A stretch of DNA of 64,000 nucleotides. Origin: Vibrio tarriae (GTDB lineage Bacteria; Pseudomonadota; Gammaproteobacteria; Enterobacterales; Vibrionaceae). The translations under genes were made by a program, and so were the position numbers. Positions within the stretch are counted from its first letter, which is position 1, and every line of letters starts with the position of its first letter. A model generated the notes under the pieces. It was not told the origin of the DNA, did no database searches, and worked only from the letters and a program-made list of their open reading frames with translations. The DNA lies in NCBI RefSeq assembly GCF_002216685.1, contig NZ_CP022353.1, forward strand, positions 2,666,001 through 2,730,000, read 5' to 3'. Of the stretch, positions 49,167 to 58,560 are shown piece after piece.

Positions 49167-49738
49167 GCGGAGACTTCTACAAGGAGTGGCGTGAAAAGGC
49201 CGAAGTGGATTACTTCCCGCAATTGGTTGTACTGTGGCTTTCCACCAATGCTTGGTATCGCTCGCACTATTCAGAAATTACCACCCGTAAGGACCGGGAC
49301 TTTCTCAATAAGCTGCGCGATGACCACAGCACCCGCAATAAAATCTATTCCCGCTTTGATCGGTTATTAAGCTCGGAAGGTACCAAAGAACATGCTGAGC
49401 TTATCAATGTGATTGAAGCCTTGTCGTTTGCACTAAACAGCACCCAACTGCTATGGGATGAAAACAACACTGCAACAGGTATCACTCTCACCAACTGCCT
49501 ACTGACGCCACACCCGAAAAACTACGGTAGCCTCGTTGTTAAAAAGCGCGCCCCCGGCATTACCATTAACAATGCTCTTAAGCTCACCGATGATCGATCA
49601 GCATTATTTAATGGGCTCTTGGAAATCATCTACCAAGTACGCTGCCAACTTGTGCATGGCCAACTGGAGCCGAGTGAAGTTAATCACGAAGTCGTGAAGC
49701 AGGTTTACTTTCTATTGCACCTGTTGATGCGTATTTGA
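49163..49738 (+). CDS. HEPN-like protein linked to hsdMS
   Basis: 191 residues, predicted all-helical. Near the C-terminus IYQVRCQLVHGQLEPSE has R-x4-H, the catalytic signature of HEPN ribonucleases, in the usual place before a final helix (VVKQVYFLLHLLMRI). ATGA overlap with hsdS makes it the third gene of the methylase operon. HEPN proteins beside restriction-modification genes often act as abortive-infection RNases or antitoxin-regulated toxins. Family not otherwise recognised. Confidence 0.72.
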   Translation: MSGDFYKEWREKAEVDYFPQLVVLWLSTNAWYRSHYSEITTRKDRDFLNKLRDDHSTRNKIYSRFDRLLSSEGTKEHAELINVIEALSFALNSTQLLWDENNTATGITLTNCLLTPHPKNYGSLVVKKRAPGITINNALKLTDDRSALFNGLLEIIYQVRCQLVHGQLEPSEVNHEVVKQVYFLLHLLMRI

Positions 49739-50117
49739 GGGCGAGCGGCAACACTCAAATCCGCTGCTGACGAGCTGTGTGCGTTGATGTTGCGGATGTT
49801 TGTGTAGTTGGGTTCATTGTTTCTATTGTTTCAACATAAGCCTCACTGCTCTGTTAAGTTCAGTTAGGAGTTTGACAGTACTAAACGGACGCAGTAGGCA
49901 GATAAATGCCCAGATCGTGCAGCTTTCTGAGGGTATAGGTAGCTACTTGCCCCAGTTTGTAGATAGTGCCCAAAATAATAAATGCCATGCGGGCAGGGTT
50001 AGTGTGTGGCTAAATGGCGTGAATTAAGGCTTTGCCCAAACTGCCCCAAAAGCCCAATGGATAAGTGACAAAAGCTTTCTCAAAAAGGGAAAGTCTTGCT
50101 CAATTAGAACGCCACAA

Positions 50118-50171
50118 CACTTTTATGCGCATAAAAATGTAAAATTCCGCACTTTTCTGCGCGTAAAAGTG
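50118..50171. promoter_or_regulatory. Two palindromic operators upstream of the AAA ATPase
   Basis: CACTTTTATGCGCATAAAAA (50118 on) and CACTTTTCTGCGCGTAAAAG (50150 on) are near-palindromes of 22 bases with centres 32 bases apart, about three helical turns. They precede the ATPase start at 50219. The remainder of 49739-50117 carries only short disrupted frames and no recognisable gene. Confidence 0.6.
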
Positions 50172-50218
50172 TAGACTGAGCTATACTACAGGCAGTTAAC
50201 AGTCTTAATTGGCGGGAA

Positions 50219-51538
50219 ATGACAATGCAGCGCAACTTACTCAACGCCCTAATAGCATGGAAAAATCAACCGGTGCGCAAGCCATTATTGATCGATGGCG
50301 CAAGACAAACTGGTAAAACCTATCTGCTGCAAGAGTTGTTTGGGAACACCTTTGCCAACACCCTTCGTATCGACTTCCTTGAAAACCCTGCCTACAAAGA
50401 AGCGTTCGATGGCTCTCTGTCACCTGACGAGCTAGTCATGAACATTGAGTTGTTAACCAACCAAGCGTTCAATCCAGAAACCGACTTGCTGATATTAGAT
50501 GAAATTGGCGAATGTGAACGAGCCGTAACTTCGCTGAAGTATTTTGCCGAAAAAGCACCGTCCTATTTTGTCGCAGCTAGCGGTTCTAACATTGGTTTGC
50601 TCAACACCTTCCCTGTGGGCAAGGTAGAACAATACAATTTACGACCACTGACCTTCCAAGAATTTATTTACGCATCCAACGAGCAAGCGCTGATCAAAGC
50701 GTTTGATAGTCAAGCAAGCACACCGGCAGTACACACTAAATTGATGGATAAACTAACAGACTACTTTTTTACCGGTGGTATGCCGGAAGCCGTTTCTGCT
50801 TGGTATCAGTTTAAAGATTCAAGCATTCTAGAGCGTGTTGAAAAAGTCACAAAAATTCATGCTGATTTAGTTGAAGGTTATCGCCGCGATTTTGGTAAGT
50901 ACGCGGGCAAGGTCGATGCCACACTGATTGAATCGGTATTTAATAGCATTCCAGCCCAGCTATCACTTGTCAGCGATGAGTCGGTTAAACGCTTTAAATT
51001 TAAGCATGTGCATGAGCGTAAATCTCGTTATAGCGATTTTGAAACCGCGATCCATTGGCTTAACTGCTGCCGCTTAGCTTTGCCAAACTACCCTGTTGAA
51101 GGGTTGCCGAAATCTCCGTTAGCGGCCTATAAAAAAGAAAATATGGTGAAACTGTTTCTGTTTGATGTGGGCCTGCTCAATCATATGCTAGGCAGCAGTT
51201 ATAAAGAGATTAAGCAACAAAACTATGAATACAAAGGTTATGTGGCTGAAAACTTTGTGCAACAAGAGCTTACCGCTGTTGGCGTTGACCCAAGCTATTC
51301 ATGGAATGATGCCCGCGCCGAAATCGAATTTATTTTGGCAACCGATGAAGGCGATATCGTCCCTGTTGAAGTCAAAAGTGGTAAACGTACAAGAGCAAAA
51401 TCGTTGGCATCCTACGTTGAAAAATGTACTCCAAGTAAAACCTTTAAGTTAACGGGTACACAAGGCTCTTCAGCGTTAGAACAAACCAATATCGTGATGC
51501 CTTTGTATTTCACCCAGTATTTACCTCAGAGATGGTAA
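50219..51538 (+). CDS. AAA_14/DUF4143 ATPase
   Basis: 439 residues. Walker A at DGARQTGKTYLLQELF (about 24-39), Walker B LLILDEIGECERAV (about 95-108), sensor region VAASGSNIGLL, and the C-terminal DUF4143 nuclease-like domain with VPVEVKSGKRTRAKSL. These proteins are common, single-gene accessory ATPases of unclear role, possibly mobile or defence related. It follows two palindromic operators, so it has its own promoter. Confidence 0.88.
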   Translation: MTMQRNLLNALIAWKNQPVRKPLLIDGARQTGKTYLLQELFGNTFANTLRIDFLENPAYKEAFDGSLSPDELVMNIELLTNQAFNPETDLLILDEIGECERAVTSLKYFAEKAPSYFVAASGSNIGLLNTFPVGKVEQYNLRPLTFQEFIYASNEQALIKAFDSQASTPAVHTKLMDKLTDYFFTGGMPEAVSAWYQFKDSSILERVEKVTKIHADLVEGYRRDFGKYAGKVDATLIESVFNSIPAQLSLVSDESVKRFKFKHVHERKSRYSDFETAIHWLNCCRLALPNYPVEGLPKSPLAAYKKENMVKLFLFDVGLLNHMLGSSYKEIKQQNYEYKGYVAENFVQQELTAVGVDPSYSWNDARAEIEFILATDEGDIVPVEVKSGKRTRAKSLASYVEKCTPSKTFKLTGTQGSSALEQTNIVMPLYFTQYLPQRW

Positions 51539-51559
51539 AGGCGCGTTGCTTAGCCCCGA

Positions 51560-51600
51560 GGTCTACACAAAGTTACCTTAGGGGTAACAATTTGTAGACC
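51560..51600. terminator. Long hairpin after the ATPase gene
   Basis: GGTCTACACAAAGTTACC and GGTAACAATTTGTAGACC form an 18-base imperfect stem with a 5-base loop, 22 bases past the stop. There is no T run, so it may stabilise the mRNA or act as a protein site rather than as an intrinsic terminator. Confidence 0.55.
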
Positions 51601-51636
51601 TGATGCCTACCATTCGACACTCAGTCTTATCCCTCT

Positions 51637-51698
51637 TGGATACCATAGTATCCATATTGAGCTTATTTCTATTAAAATGGACACCATAATGTCCATTT
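51637..51698. promoter_or_regulatory. Paired palindromes, orphan operator array
   Basis: TGGATACCATAGTATCCA (51637-51654) and ATGGACACCATAATGTCCAT (51676-51697) follow one consensus, ATGGAYACCATARTRTCCAT, with centres 41 bases apart. No credible gene remains beside them (51699-51990 shows only short frames), so the regulated gene was probably lost. Confidence 0.55.
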
Positions 51699-51990
51699 CC
51701 GACTAGGTGAGTTTTCTGCTGACTCATTACTATCGCGTAGGACCAGTAAAAAAATGGCAAAGCTATGTTGACGGAAATCGTGCTCGATAAAGCCCTTCAA
51801 AACTGCTATGTTTTGGACCCTAACAGCAGCATAAACCGGCACTGTTTTTCCGTAGTCATAGCTTCGAGCACCATTCAGATTTTGTAAAAGCTATTCGCAA
51901 ATAGTGGGCAGCTTGGTGGGAAAACAGACATTTTTGATCGGTTTATTTCCTATAATTCGTTGATTTTTAGGGTCTAGGCGCTACTCAATG

Positions 51991-52013
51991 AGCTGTTCGA
52001 AAACATCGAATAA
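51991..52013. repeat. Right attachment site of island 2 (attR)
   Basis: GAGCTGTTCGAAAACATCGA then ATAA encodes ELFENIE-stop, similar to the YicC end EQIQNIE. It shares AAAACATCGAATA with the central site. A hairpin terminator GCCTCGTTGATTCGGGGC with T run follows at 52018-52045; beyond it the core chromosome resumes. Confidence 0.75.
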
Positions 52014-52017
52014 CCCT

Positions 52018-52045
52018 TCAAGCCTCGTTGATTCGGGGCTTTTCT
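52018..52045 (+). terminator. Ancestral yicC terminator
   Basis: AAGCCTCG-TTGATT-CGGGGCTTTTC, the third terminator following a yicC-end copy. Confidence 0.75.
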
Positions 52046-52078
52046 TTAATGACATTATCTTTTAGTAATTGGAAACCC

Positions 52079-52567
52079 ATGGAACGACTCATAGAAAAGC
52101 TTCTTTACTCTGCACGTTGGATTATGGCGCCGATTTATCTTGGCTTAAGCCTGCTGCTGCTCGCGCTGGGCATTAAATTCTTCCAAGAAATTTTCCACCT
52201 GCTGCCAAACATTTTTACCATCAAAGAGGTGGATCTGATCCTCGTCGCGCTCTCTTTGATTGATGTGTCGCTGGTGGGCGGCCTTATCGTGATGGTGATG
52301 TTTTCTGGATATGAGAACTTCGTGTCTAAACTCGATGTCGATGAGAGCGAAGATAAACTCGGTTGGCTGGGCAAGCTTGATACCAGCTCGCTGAAAAACA
52401 AAGTGTCGGCTTCGATTGTGGCCATCTCTTCGATTCATCTGCTCAAAGTGTTTATGAACACGGAAAACATCGAAAGTGACAAAATCAAATGGTACTTGCT
52501 GCTGCACATTACTTTTGTGGTATCGGCTTTTGCGATGGGCTACCTGGATAAAATCACTAAAAAGTAA
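52079..52567 (+). CDS. YqhA family (UPF0114) membrane protein
   Basis: 162 residues from the ATG at 52079 ([20 protein letters not shown]); earlier in-frame codons are inside the island junction. Three or four membrane segments (about 13-37, 50-75, 105-125, 135-155) and the motif [22 protein letters not shown] fit UPF0114/YqhA. Function unknown. First core gene beyond the islands. Confidence 0.88.
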   Translation: MERLIEKLLYSARWIMAPIYLGLSLLLLALGIKFFQEIFHLLPNIFTIKEVDLILVALSLIDVSLVGGLIVMVMFSGYENFVSKLDVDESEDKLGWLGKLDTSSLKNKVSASIVAISSIHLLKVFMNTENIESDKIKWYLLLHITFVVSAFAMGYLDKITKK

Positions 52568-52655
52568 CGTCTTGAGCCTCTAAAAAGAAAGCGCCCTAAG
52601 TTGGGCGCTTTTGCGATCCCCAATTTGATGAGGGGATAACCTACAGGGAAACGAC

Positions 52656-54101
52656 TCAGCTTAGATCAATGTCTTTACAGCCAAAGAAATAAGTAGTGAC
52701 AAAACCGACGGCATAGGAGATAAGCAAGCCACCGACAAACACTGCCATACCCGCAAAAATACCTTCGGCTGAAGTCATCAGCGGGATCGCTACCACACCG
52801 GATGGACCAAATACCGTATTTAGGCCAACTGGCAAACCCAAATAAGAGATGAGACCGATAAAGAAACCGCCCGCCGCACCGCCAATACACGCGGTAACAA
52901 AAGGTTTCACCCGCGGTAGCGTCACGCCATAAATCAGTGGCTCACCGATACCGAGAATGCCCGGGATGATCGCCCCTTTAATTTGGGTGCGAATAGTGGT
53001 CTCTTTTTTCGCTCTGGCATACAGTGCCAGTGATGCACCCACTTGCCCAGCGCCTGCCATGGCAAGAATTGGGAACAATGAATTAAAGCCTTGCGCTTCC
53101 ATCAGCGCGAAATAAACCGGCACAAACCCTTGGTGAATGCCAAACACCACCGCAATCAAAAACAACCCAGCCAGAATCGCTGCACCTAACGGGTTATCGT
53201 TAAGGTTTAAGAACAGCCATGACATACCTTTAAACAGCTCTCCACCGATCGGCATAATGACAAGGAAAGTCACCGCCCCCATGATCAGCAGAGTCACCAC
53301 CGAAGTCAGGATCATATCCAAATCATCCGGCATGTATTCACGCACTTTCCGTTCCACTTGCGCGCCTAAAATTGCCGCCAGTAATACCCCGATGATGTTG
53401 CCGCGTGGGTCAATCGTAAAGCCGAAGAACTCACTCATCCCTGAGTAAATACCTTTGGTCGCTTCTGGGTCATAACCGAGTACAAACAGCGAAGCCAGAA
53501 TCGCCCCGTTCACGCCAGAGCCGCCAAATGCCTGCTGCGCGTTATATCCAATCAAGATGCTGAGAAACGCAAACAGCCCTTTACCAAACACTTTGAGGTA
53601 AGCCACCAGATCGAGCATAAACTCGCTCGGGGTTTGACCAACCACATAGATTTGCTCAAGTAGAGTTGCGATACCCAGCAGCAATCCTGCGGCAATAAAT
53701 CCGGGGATCAGCGGGGTAAAAATGGTGGCAAACTTGCTCAAAAAGCGTTGTACCGCGCTGGTTTGCTTGCTCTTCATCTGCTTTTTCTGCTGCGCGGCAA
53801 TGGTGGAGAGATCCGCCTCGCTCACTGCAGGCTCCACGTTGTCGCCCGATTCAATCAAGGCATTCATCATATCCGCGGCCGTTTGCGCTTTACCGGGACC
53901 GAGGATGATCTGTAGTTGAGCATCACTCTCAACCACGCCCATCACCCCAGCGACTTTTTTCAGCGCCGCGTGATCGGCAAGCGCAGGATTACTCAGCGTT
54001 AAACGCAGGCGGGTCATACAGTTTCCGCACTTGGCGACGTTACCACTGCCGCCCACCAGCGACAGCACTTGCACCATCATGGTTTGGGTTATTTTGGCCA
54101 T
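52656..54101 (-). CDS. murP: N-acetylmuramic acid-specific PTS EIIBC component
   Basis: 481 residues. The N-terminal EIIB domain has the phosphorylatable Cys28 in [12 protein letters not shown]; the EIIC domain spans about 115-475 with many membrane helices and the [18 protein letters not shown] sugar-site motif. No EIIA domain, so it should take phosphate from the general EIIA-Glc. It imports MurNAc as the 6-phosphate. It lies downstream of murQ and opposite murR, which fixes the substrate better than sequence does. Confidence 0.9.
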   Translation of the reverse strand: MAKITQTMMVQVLSLVGGSGNVAKCGNCMTRLRLTLSNPALADHAALKKVAGVMGVVESDAQLQIILGPGKAQTAADMMNALIESGDNVEPAVSEADLSTIAAQQKKQMKSKQTSAVQRFLSKFATIFTPLIPGFIAAGLLLGIATLLEQIYVVGQTPSEFMLDLVAYLKVFGKGLFAFLSILIGYNAQQAFGGSGVNGAILASLFVLGYDPEATKGIYSGMSEFFGFTIDPRGNIIGVLLAAILGAQVERKVREYMPDDLDMILTSVVTLLIMGAVTFLVIMPIGGELFKGMSWLFLNLNDNPLGAAILAGLFLIAVVFGIHQGFVPVYFALMEAQGFNSLFPILAMAGAGQVGASLALYARAKKETTIRTQIKGAIIPGILGIGEPLIYGVTLPRVKPFVTACIGGAAGGFFIGLISYLGLPVGLNTVFGPSGVVAIPLMTSAEGIFAGMAVFVGGLLISYAVGFVTTYFFGCKDIDLS

Positions 54102-54137
54102 ACTCGGCTCCTTGTATTGTTTCTTCCTGTTTTATTT

Positions 54138-55034
54138 TTAGTTAAGTGCAGCGCGGATAAAGCCTTGGTGCTGCGCCAGTTTTTGTGTCGCTTGCTCTGC
54201 GCTAAAGCCACCCAAAATCATCAAAATTGCGGTCTTGCAGTGGCGACCACACGCGGCCAATGCGGCTTCGGCTTGCTCAGCACTTACGCCTGTAGCTTCC
54301 ACCACAATATTGGTTTGCCGTTGGATGAGTTTGGCGTTGGTCGCTTCCACATCCACCATCAAGTTGCCAAACACTTTGCCACTTTTGATCATCGCGCCCG
54401 TGGTCAGCATATTGAGCACCAGTTTCTGCGCAGTGCCCGCTTTCATGCGTGATGAGCCAGTGACCACTTCCGCACCCACTACGGGGGTAATCACAATATC
54501 GGCGCACGCCTCCATCGGGCAGCCCGGGTTGCACGCCAGTGAAACCACGGTGGCTCCGACCGAGCGCGCGTACTTCATACCCGCAATCACGTAGGGGGTG
54601 CGACCACTGGCGGCGATGCCAACCAGCACATCCTTTTCACTCAGCTTCAGGGCTTTGAGATCGCTTTGGCCTAGCTCGCGGTTGTCTTCGGCATTTTCAA
54701 CCGCTTTTAAAATCGCAGTATGTCCACCCGCAATCAGACCAATCACTTGTTCAGGTTGACTGCCATAAGTTGGTGGACATTCGCTTGCATCCAGAATCCC
54801 TAAGCGGCCAGAGGTGCCTGCACCCATATAAATCAAGCGTCCGCCTTGAGAAAAAGCGGTCGCGATCGCCTCCACCGCTTGCGCCACTTGCGGCAAGGTT
54901 TGCGCGACAGCCAAGGCAACCAACTGGTCTTGTTGGTTAATCACTTGCAGCATGTCCAATGTGGATAAGGTATCAATCTGCTCACTGGCTGGATTACGGC
55001 TTTCGGTCACTAAGCGGGTTAAATCAATTTTCAT
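54138..55034 (-). CDS. murQ: N-acetylmuramic acid 6-phosphate etherase
   Basis: 298 residues from the ATG at 55034 ([17 protein letters not shown]). The SIS domain carries [21 protein letters not shown], and [14 protein letters not shown] and [20 protein letters not shown] are MurQ signatures. It cleaves the lactyl ether to give GlcNAc-6-P and D-lactate. It precedes murP by 36 bases on the same strand, forming a murQP operon. Confidence 0.96.
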   Translation of the reverse strand: MKIDLTRLVTESRNPASEQIDTLSTLDMLQVINQQDQLVALAVAQTLPQVAQAVEAIATAFSQGGRLIYMGAGTSGRLGILDASECPPTYGSQPEQVIGLIAGGHTAILKAVENAEDNRELGQSDLKALKLSEKDVLVGIAASGRTPYVIAGMKYARSVGATVVSLACNPGCPMEACADIVITPVVGAEVVTGSSRMKAGTAQKLVLNMLTTGAMIKSGKVFGNLMVDVEATNAKLIQRQTNIVVEATGVSAEQAEAALAACGRHCKTAILMILGGFSAEQATQKLAQHQGFIRAALN

Positions 55035-55071
55035 AAGGCTTCTCGGCAAATTTCGAATTGAGGCGATTCTA

Positions 55072-55088
55072 TGGAATAAAATATTCCA
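55072..55088. promoter_or_regulatory. MurR-type operator near murQ
   Basis: Perfect palindrome TGGAATAAAATATTCCA 38 bases upstream of the murQ start. Half-sites GGAATA/TATTCC recur at 55222-55243 and, singly, as TTGGAATAAT at 55138. Confidence 0.75.
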
Positions 55089-55221
55089 TTTTGGTGATAA
55101 GAATCACAATTAAGGTTATTCTTTAAGCAGGCGTTTTTTGGAATAATCGTGAAAAGTATCGAGAAAAATAAACGTTCAACCATGAAGCCATTGATTGAGA
55201 AAGAGTGAAGCGTGGCAGGCA

Positions 55222-55243
55222 TTATTCCCATAATGGAATAATT
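55222..55243. promoter_or_regulatory. MurR-type operator near murR
   Basis: ATTATTCC-CATAAT-GGAATAAT, a perfect 8-base inverted repeat 22 bases before the murR start, same half-site as the operator at 55072. Suggests autoregulation. Confidence 0.75.
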
Positions 55244-55264
55244 TATTCACAAGGAGTGTAAAAA

Positions 55265-56113
55265 ATGTCCGTACTACAACGCATCGTCAGCCGTCGCACC
55301 CAACTTTCCGAGAGTGGCCGCCAGATTGGTGATTGGGTTCTCGCCAATGCGGCGCAGGCGGCAGCAATGACCAGCCAAGATTTGGCCGCGTGGGCCAATG
55401 TCAGCCAATCGAGCATAGTCAAATTTACCCAACGGCTTGGTTTTAAAGGCTACAGCGAATTTAAACTCGCCCTCACCGAAGAGCTGGGACGCAAACAAGT
55501 CATGGTCAACCAGCCTTTACACAGCAACATCTTGGCCGATGACCCCGTCGCCGTAATTGCCCAAAAACTGGTGCAAACCAAAACCGATGCCATGTTGCAC
55601 ACGACCAATGCCCTGCGTTTGGATGAGTTTAGTGAGGCGATCAGCTGGATTCAGCAAGCCGTGCGAGTACAGATCATCGGGATTGGTGGCTCAGCACTGG
55701 TCGCCAAAGATCTCGCTTTTAAGCTGCTCAAGCTCGGCATTACCGCGCTCACAGAGCAAGATAGCCACGTGCAGATCGCAACCGCTCGCACCTTAAATAG
55801 TCAAGATGCGCTGATTGCGATTTCATTTTCAGGAGAAAAGCGCGAAATACTGATTGCTGTAGAAGCGGCCAAACAGCAAGGCGCGAAAGTGATTGCTCTG
55901 ACCACGCCGAACAAAAATCGCTTACGTGAACTAGCCCATCTGGCCCTGGATACGATTGCCGATGAAACACAGCACCGCAGCTCCGCGATTGCTTCGCGTA
56001 CCGCGCAAAACGTGCTGACTGACCTGATTTTCCTCACGCTCACTCAGCTGCGTGAGACGTCCGCGCGGCAGTTGATCGATGACATCTCTTCGGACATTCG
56101 CCAGATGCGTTGA
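55265..56113 (+). CDS. murR: RpiR-family regulator, probably MurR
   Basis: 282 residues: N-terminal RpiR helix-turn-helix (MTSQDLAAWANVSQSSIVKFTQRLGFKG) and a C-terminal SIS domain (IIGIGGSALVAKDLAFKLLK, IAISFSGEKREILIAVEAAK) that would bind a sugar phosphate such as MurNAc-6-P. It is divergent from murQ-murP with two matching palindromes between, so it probably represses both directions. Confidence 0.92.
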   Translation: MSVLQRIVSRRTQLSESGRQIGDWVLANAAQAAAMTSQDLAAWANVSQSSIVKFTQRLGFKGYSEFKLALTEELGRKQVMVNQPLHSNILADDPVAVIAQKLVQTKTDAMLHTTNALRLDEFSEAISWIQQAVRVQIIGIGGSALVAKDLAFKLLKLGITALTEQDSHVQIATARTLNSQDALIAISFSGEKREILIAVEAAKQQGAKVIALTTPNKNRLRELAHLALDTIADETQHRSSAIASRTAQNVLTDLIFLTLTQLRETSARQLIDDISSDIRQMR

Positions 56114-56123
56114 ATGCCATACC

Positions 56124-56252
56124 TATACCCAAACGACTTGGAGTTGCAGGTCGGCGGCAAGTGAGTGAATCCCCCATGAGCATAGACAGACTATGTGATT
56201 GGGGTAAACGAACGTAGCCAACACCGCTGCAGCTTCAAGTAGGAAGGGGATA
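56124..56252. repeat. Full ERIC-type element
   Basis: 129 bases with ends TATACCCAAACGACTTGGAG and CTTCAAGTAGGAAGGGGATA and a central inverted pair GTGAATCCCCCATGAGC / ATGTGATTGGGGTAAACGAA, the ERIC core. A further partial end (56253-56276) extends into the 3' end of the next gene. Confidence 0.82.
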
Positions 56253-56254
56253 AA

Positions 56255-56566
56255 CTACTTGGAGTTGCAGGTCGGCGTTAAGAGCTTGGCAATAAACGCC
56301 AGCTCCTCATCGCCCTGACCTGCGGTTAGGGTTTCTAGCCACAATGATTGGCTGTAATGCTCGCCGCGCAGCAGCAAATGGCAACCTTCGAAATCGATCA
56401 GCCAAGTGTGAAGATCCGCATCGCACTGCTTTTCTAGCACCCGAGCGGAAAGCAAGTTCACCAAACGCAAAGCGGTTTCAGCAAAAGCCTCAAAATCGAA
56501 GTTTTCGGCGCGCACAATCAAGCGCCCTTCCGCGGCAAGATAGTCACCTAAACCAAACTCAGCCAT
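56255..56566 (-). CDS. DUF3630-like hypothetical protein
   Basis: 103 residues, acidic and cytoplasmic, with [22 protein letters not shown] recall this downstream partner of recQ in vibrios as DUF3630; function unknown. It overlaps the end of recQ by 8 bases. Its last residues (PTCNSK-stop) are encoded by the end of an ERIC repeat, so the repeat has supplied the C-terminus. Confidence 0.72.
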   Translation of the reverse strand: MAEFGLGDYLAAEGRLIVRAENFDFEAFAETALRLVNLLSARVLEKQCDADLHTWLIDFEGCHLLLRGEHYSQSLWLETLTAGQGDEELAFIAKLLTPTCNSK

Positions 56567-58421
56567 GATAGGTCAAATGCTCCTGAATCAGATCCAAAAA
56601 CGGGTCGGCGTATTTTTCCAGCTTGCGCTGCCCAACCCCATTCACCGCCAACATTTCGCCATAAGAGGTCGGCATGATCTCCGCCATGTCAATCAAGGTG
56701 GCGTCACTGAACACCACATACGGTGGTAAGCCTTCATCATCGGCGATCGATTTACGCAGCTTACGCAGTTTGGCAAACAGCTTTTTGTCGTAGTTTTTGC
56801 CCGACAATTTGTCGGATTTCGCCGCGCGCGCCGCGGTATCTAAACGCGGTACCGCCAGCTCAATATTCATTTCACCGCGCAGCAGCGGGCGCGCTTCTTC
56901 GGTCAGTTGCAATGTCGAGTTGCGCGTGATGTTTTGGTAGAGCATGCCTTTGTGGATCAGTTGGCGGAAAATACTCACCCAGTAATCGTGGCTGTGATCG
57001 CGGCCAATGCCGTAGGTGGTGATTTTGTCGTGGCCATGCTCGCGAATACGGATGTTCTGCATGCCGCGCAGCACTTCCACCACATAGCCAATCCCGAAGT
57101 TTTGATTGACGCGATAGACACACGACAGCGCTTTGCGCGCCTCTTCCGTGGCATCAAAACGCTTGGGCGGGTCGAGGCAGATATCGCAGTTACCACATGG
57201 CTTATCGCGATATTCGCCAAAATAATTGAGCAACACTTGGCGGCGACAAGTTTGCGCTTCAGCAAACGCGCCCATGGCGGTGAGTTTGTGGCTTTCAACC
57301 TGTTTTTGCGCGCCATCGGGCTTTTCATCGAGCATGCGGCGCAGCCAGTTCATGTCGGCGGGGTCGTACAGCATCATGGCTTCAGCAGGCAGGCCATCAC
57401 GCCCTGCGCGGCCCGTTTCCTGATAGTAAGATTCAATGTTGCGTGGAATATCAAAATGCACCACAAAGCGCACGTTGGGTTTATTAATCCCCATGCCAAA
57501 CGCCACGGTCGCCACCACAATTTGCAGGTCATCACGCTGAAACGCCTCTTGCACCCAAGCGCGTTCATCGGCGTCCATCCCGGCATGGTAACTGGCGGCG
57601 CGAATGTGGTTGCCGCACAGCTTTTCAGTGAGCATTTCCACTTTTTTACGGCTACCACAATAGATGATGCCGCACTGCCCGCGCTGCGTTTCCAGATAAC
57701 GGATCACTTGCGAAACCGGCTTGTGTTTTTCCACCAGCATGTAGCGAATGTTCGGGCGATCAAAGCTGCCCAGATACTGATGCGGCTCATTGAGCTGCAA
57801 ACGCTGCATAATGTCGTGACGGGTCGCGTCATCCGCAGTCGCCGTCAGCGCCATCACCGGCACATTCGGGAAACGCTGCTTAAGCTGACCTAGTGAGGCG
57901 TATTCAGGGCGAAAATCGTGTCCCCATTGCGAAATACAGTGCGCTTCATCAACCGCAATCATGGCTAACGGCAGATGGCTGAGCCGTTCGATAAACTCGG
58001 CGGTCAATACCCGCTCTGGCGACACATACAACAGCTTGAGCTGCCCTGCGTGCATGCGGTTGTAAATCGCGATCAGCTCCTCGCGCGCCAAGGTAGAATT
58101 CACGCACTCTGCCGCCACACCATTGGCTTTAAGCTGGTCAACCTGATCTTTCATCAGCGAAATCAGGGGAGAAATCACTAAGGTGACCCCTTCGCGCACC
58201 AGCGCTGGGATCTGGTAACAGAGTGATTTACCACCGCCCGTCGGCATAATGACCAAGCTATCACGCCCAGCCAGCGCCGCCTCAATCACCTCTTGCTGAC
58301 CAACGCGAAATTGCTGATAACCAAACACCTCGTGCAATACACGTTCAGGAGTGGCAGGGAGAGCGGAAGATTCAGCCATTAAAGTCGCGGTCATATCGAT
58401 AGAGTGCAAAGTGAGAGTCAT
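56559..58421 (-). CDS. recQ: ATP-dependent DNA helicase RecQ
   Basis: 620 residues (or 611 from the ATG at 58394). Walker [22 protein letters not shown] box [19 protein letters not shown], motif [18 protein letters not shown], the four-cysteine zinc region (CRRQ...[11 protein letters not shown]), winged helix and a C-terminal HRDC domain. A 3'-5' helicase in RecF-pathway recombination and fork repair. Confidence 0.97.
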   Translation of the reverse strand: MTLTLHSIDMTATLMAESSALPATPERVLHEVFGYQQFRVGQQEVIEAALAGRDSLVIMPTGGGKSLCYQIPALVREGVTLVISPLISLMKDQVDQLKANGVAAECVNSTLAREELIAIYNRMHAGQLKLLYVSPERVLTAEFIERLSHLPLAMIAVDEAHCISQWGHDFRPEYASLGQLKQRFPNVPVMALTATADDATRHDIMQRLQLNEPHQYLGSFDRPNIRYMLVEKHKPVSQVIRYLETQRGQCGIIYCGSRKKVEMLTEKLCGNHIRAASYHAGMDADERAWVQEAFQRDDLQIVVATVAFGMGINKPNVRFVVHFDIPRNIESYYQETGRAGRDGLPAEAMMLYDPADMNWLRRMLDEKPDGAQKQVESHKLTAMGAFAEAQTCRRQVLLNYFGEYRDKPCGNCDICLDPPKRFDATEEARKALSCVYRVNQNFGIGYVVEVLRGMQNIRIREHGHDKITTYGIGRDHSHDYWVSIFRQLIHKGMLYQNITRNSTLQLTEEARPLLRGEMNIELAVPRLDTAARAAKSDKLSGKNYDKKLFAKLRKLRKSIADDEGLPPYVVFSDATLIDMAEIMPTSYGEMLAVNGVGQRKLEKYADPFLDLIQEHLTYHG

Positions 58422-58560
58422 TGGTCGCCAACAAGCTGGCTATTGTAGAGGGGTTACTCGGTGAATAAAACCGCAAAATACGTACAGGTTGTGATTCTCA
58501 GGTTATACTCCGATCCCTCCGCGGCCGACGCGGTCATAACGATAGCCAGAGAAATCATCC

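Noticed and set aside
49739..50117. Remnant of hsdR or a second hsdM behind the HEPN gene
   Set aside because: A short stretch (TLKSAADELCALMLRM) faintly resembles an HsdM start but stops at once; too weak to call.
51637..51698. HipB-type operators
   Set aside because: HipB sites are TATCC-N8-GGATA; here the half-sites are in the opposite order with a 4-base centre.
51578..51760. Minus-strand frame of 60 codons across the palindromes
   Set aside because: It reads through both operators and the hairpin, has no ribosome binding site and no similarity to a known small protein.
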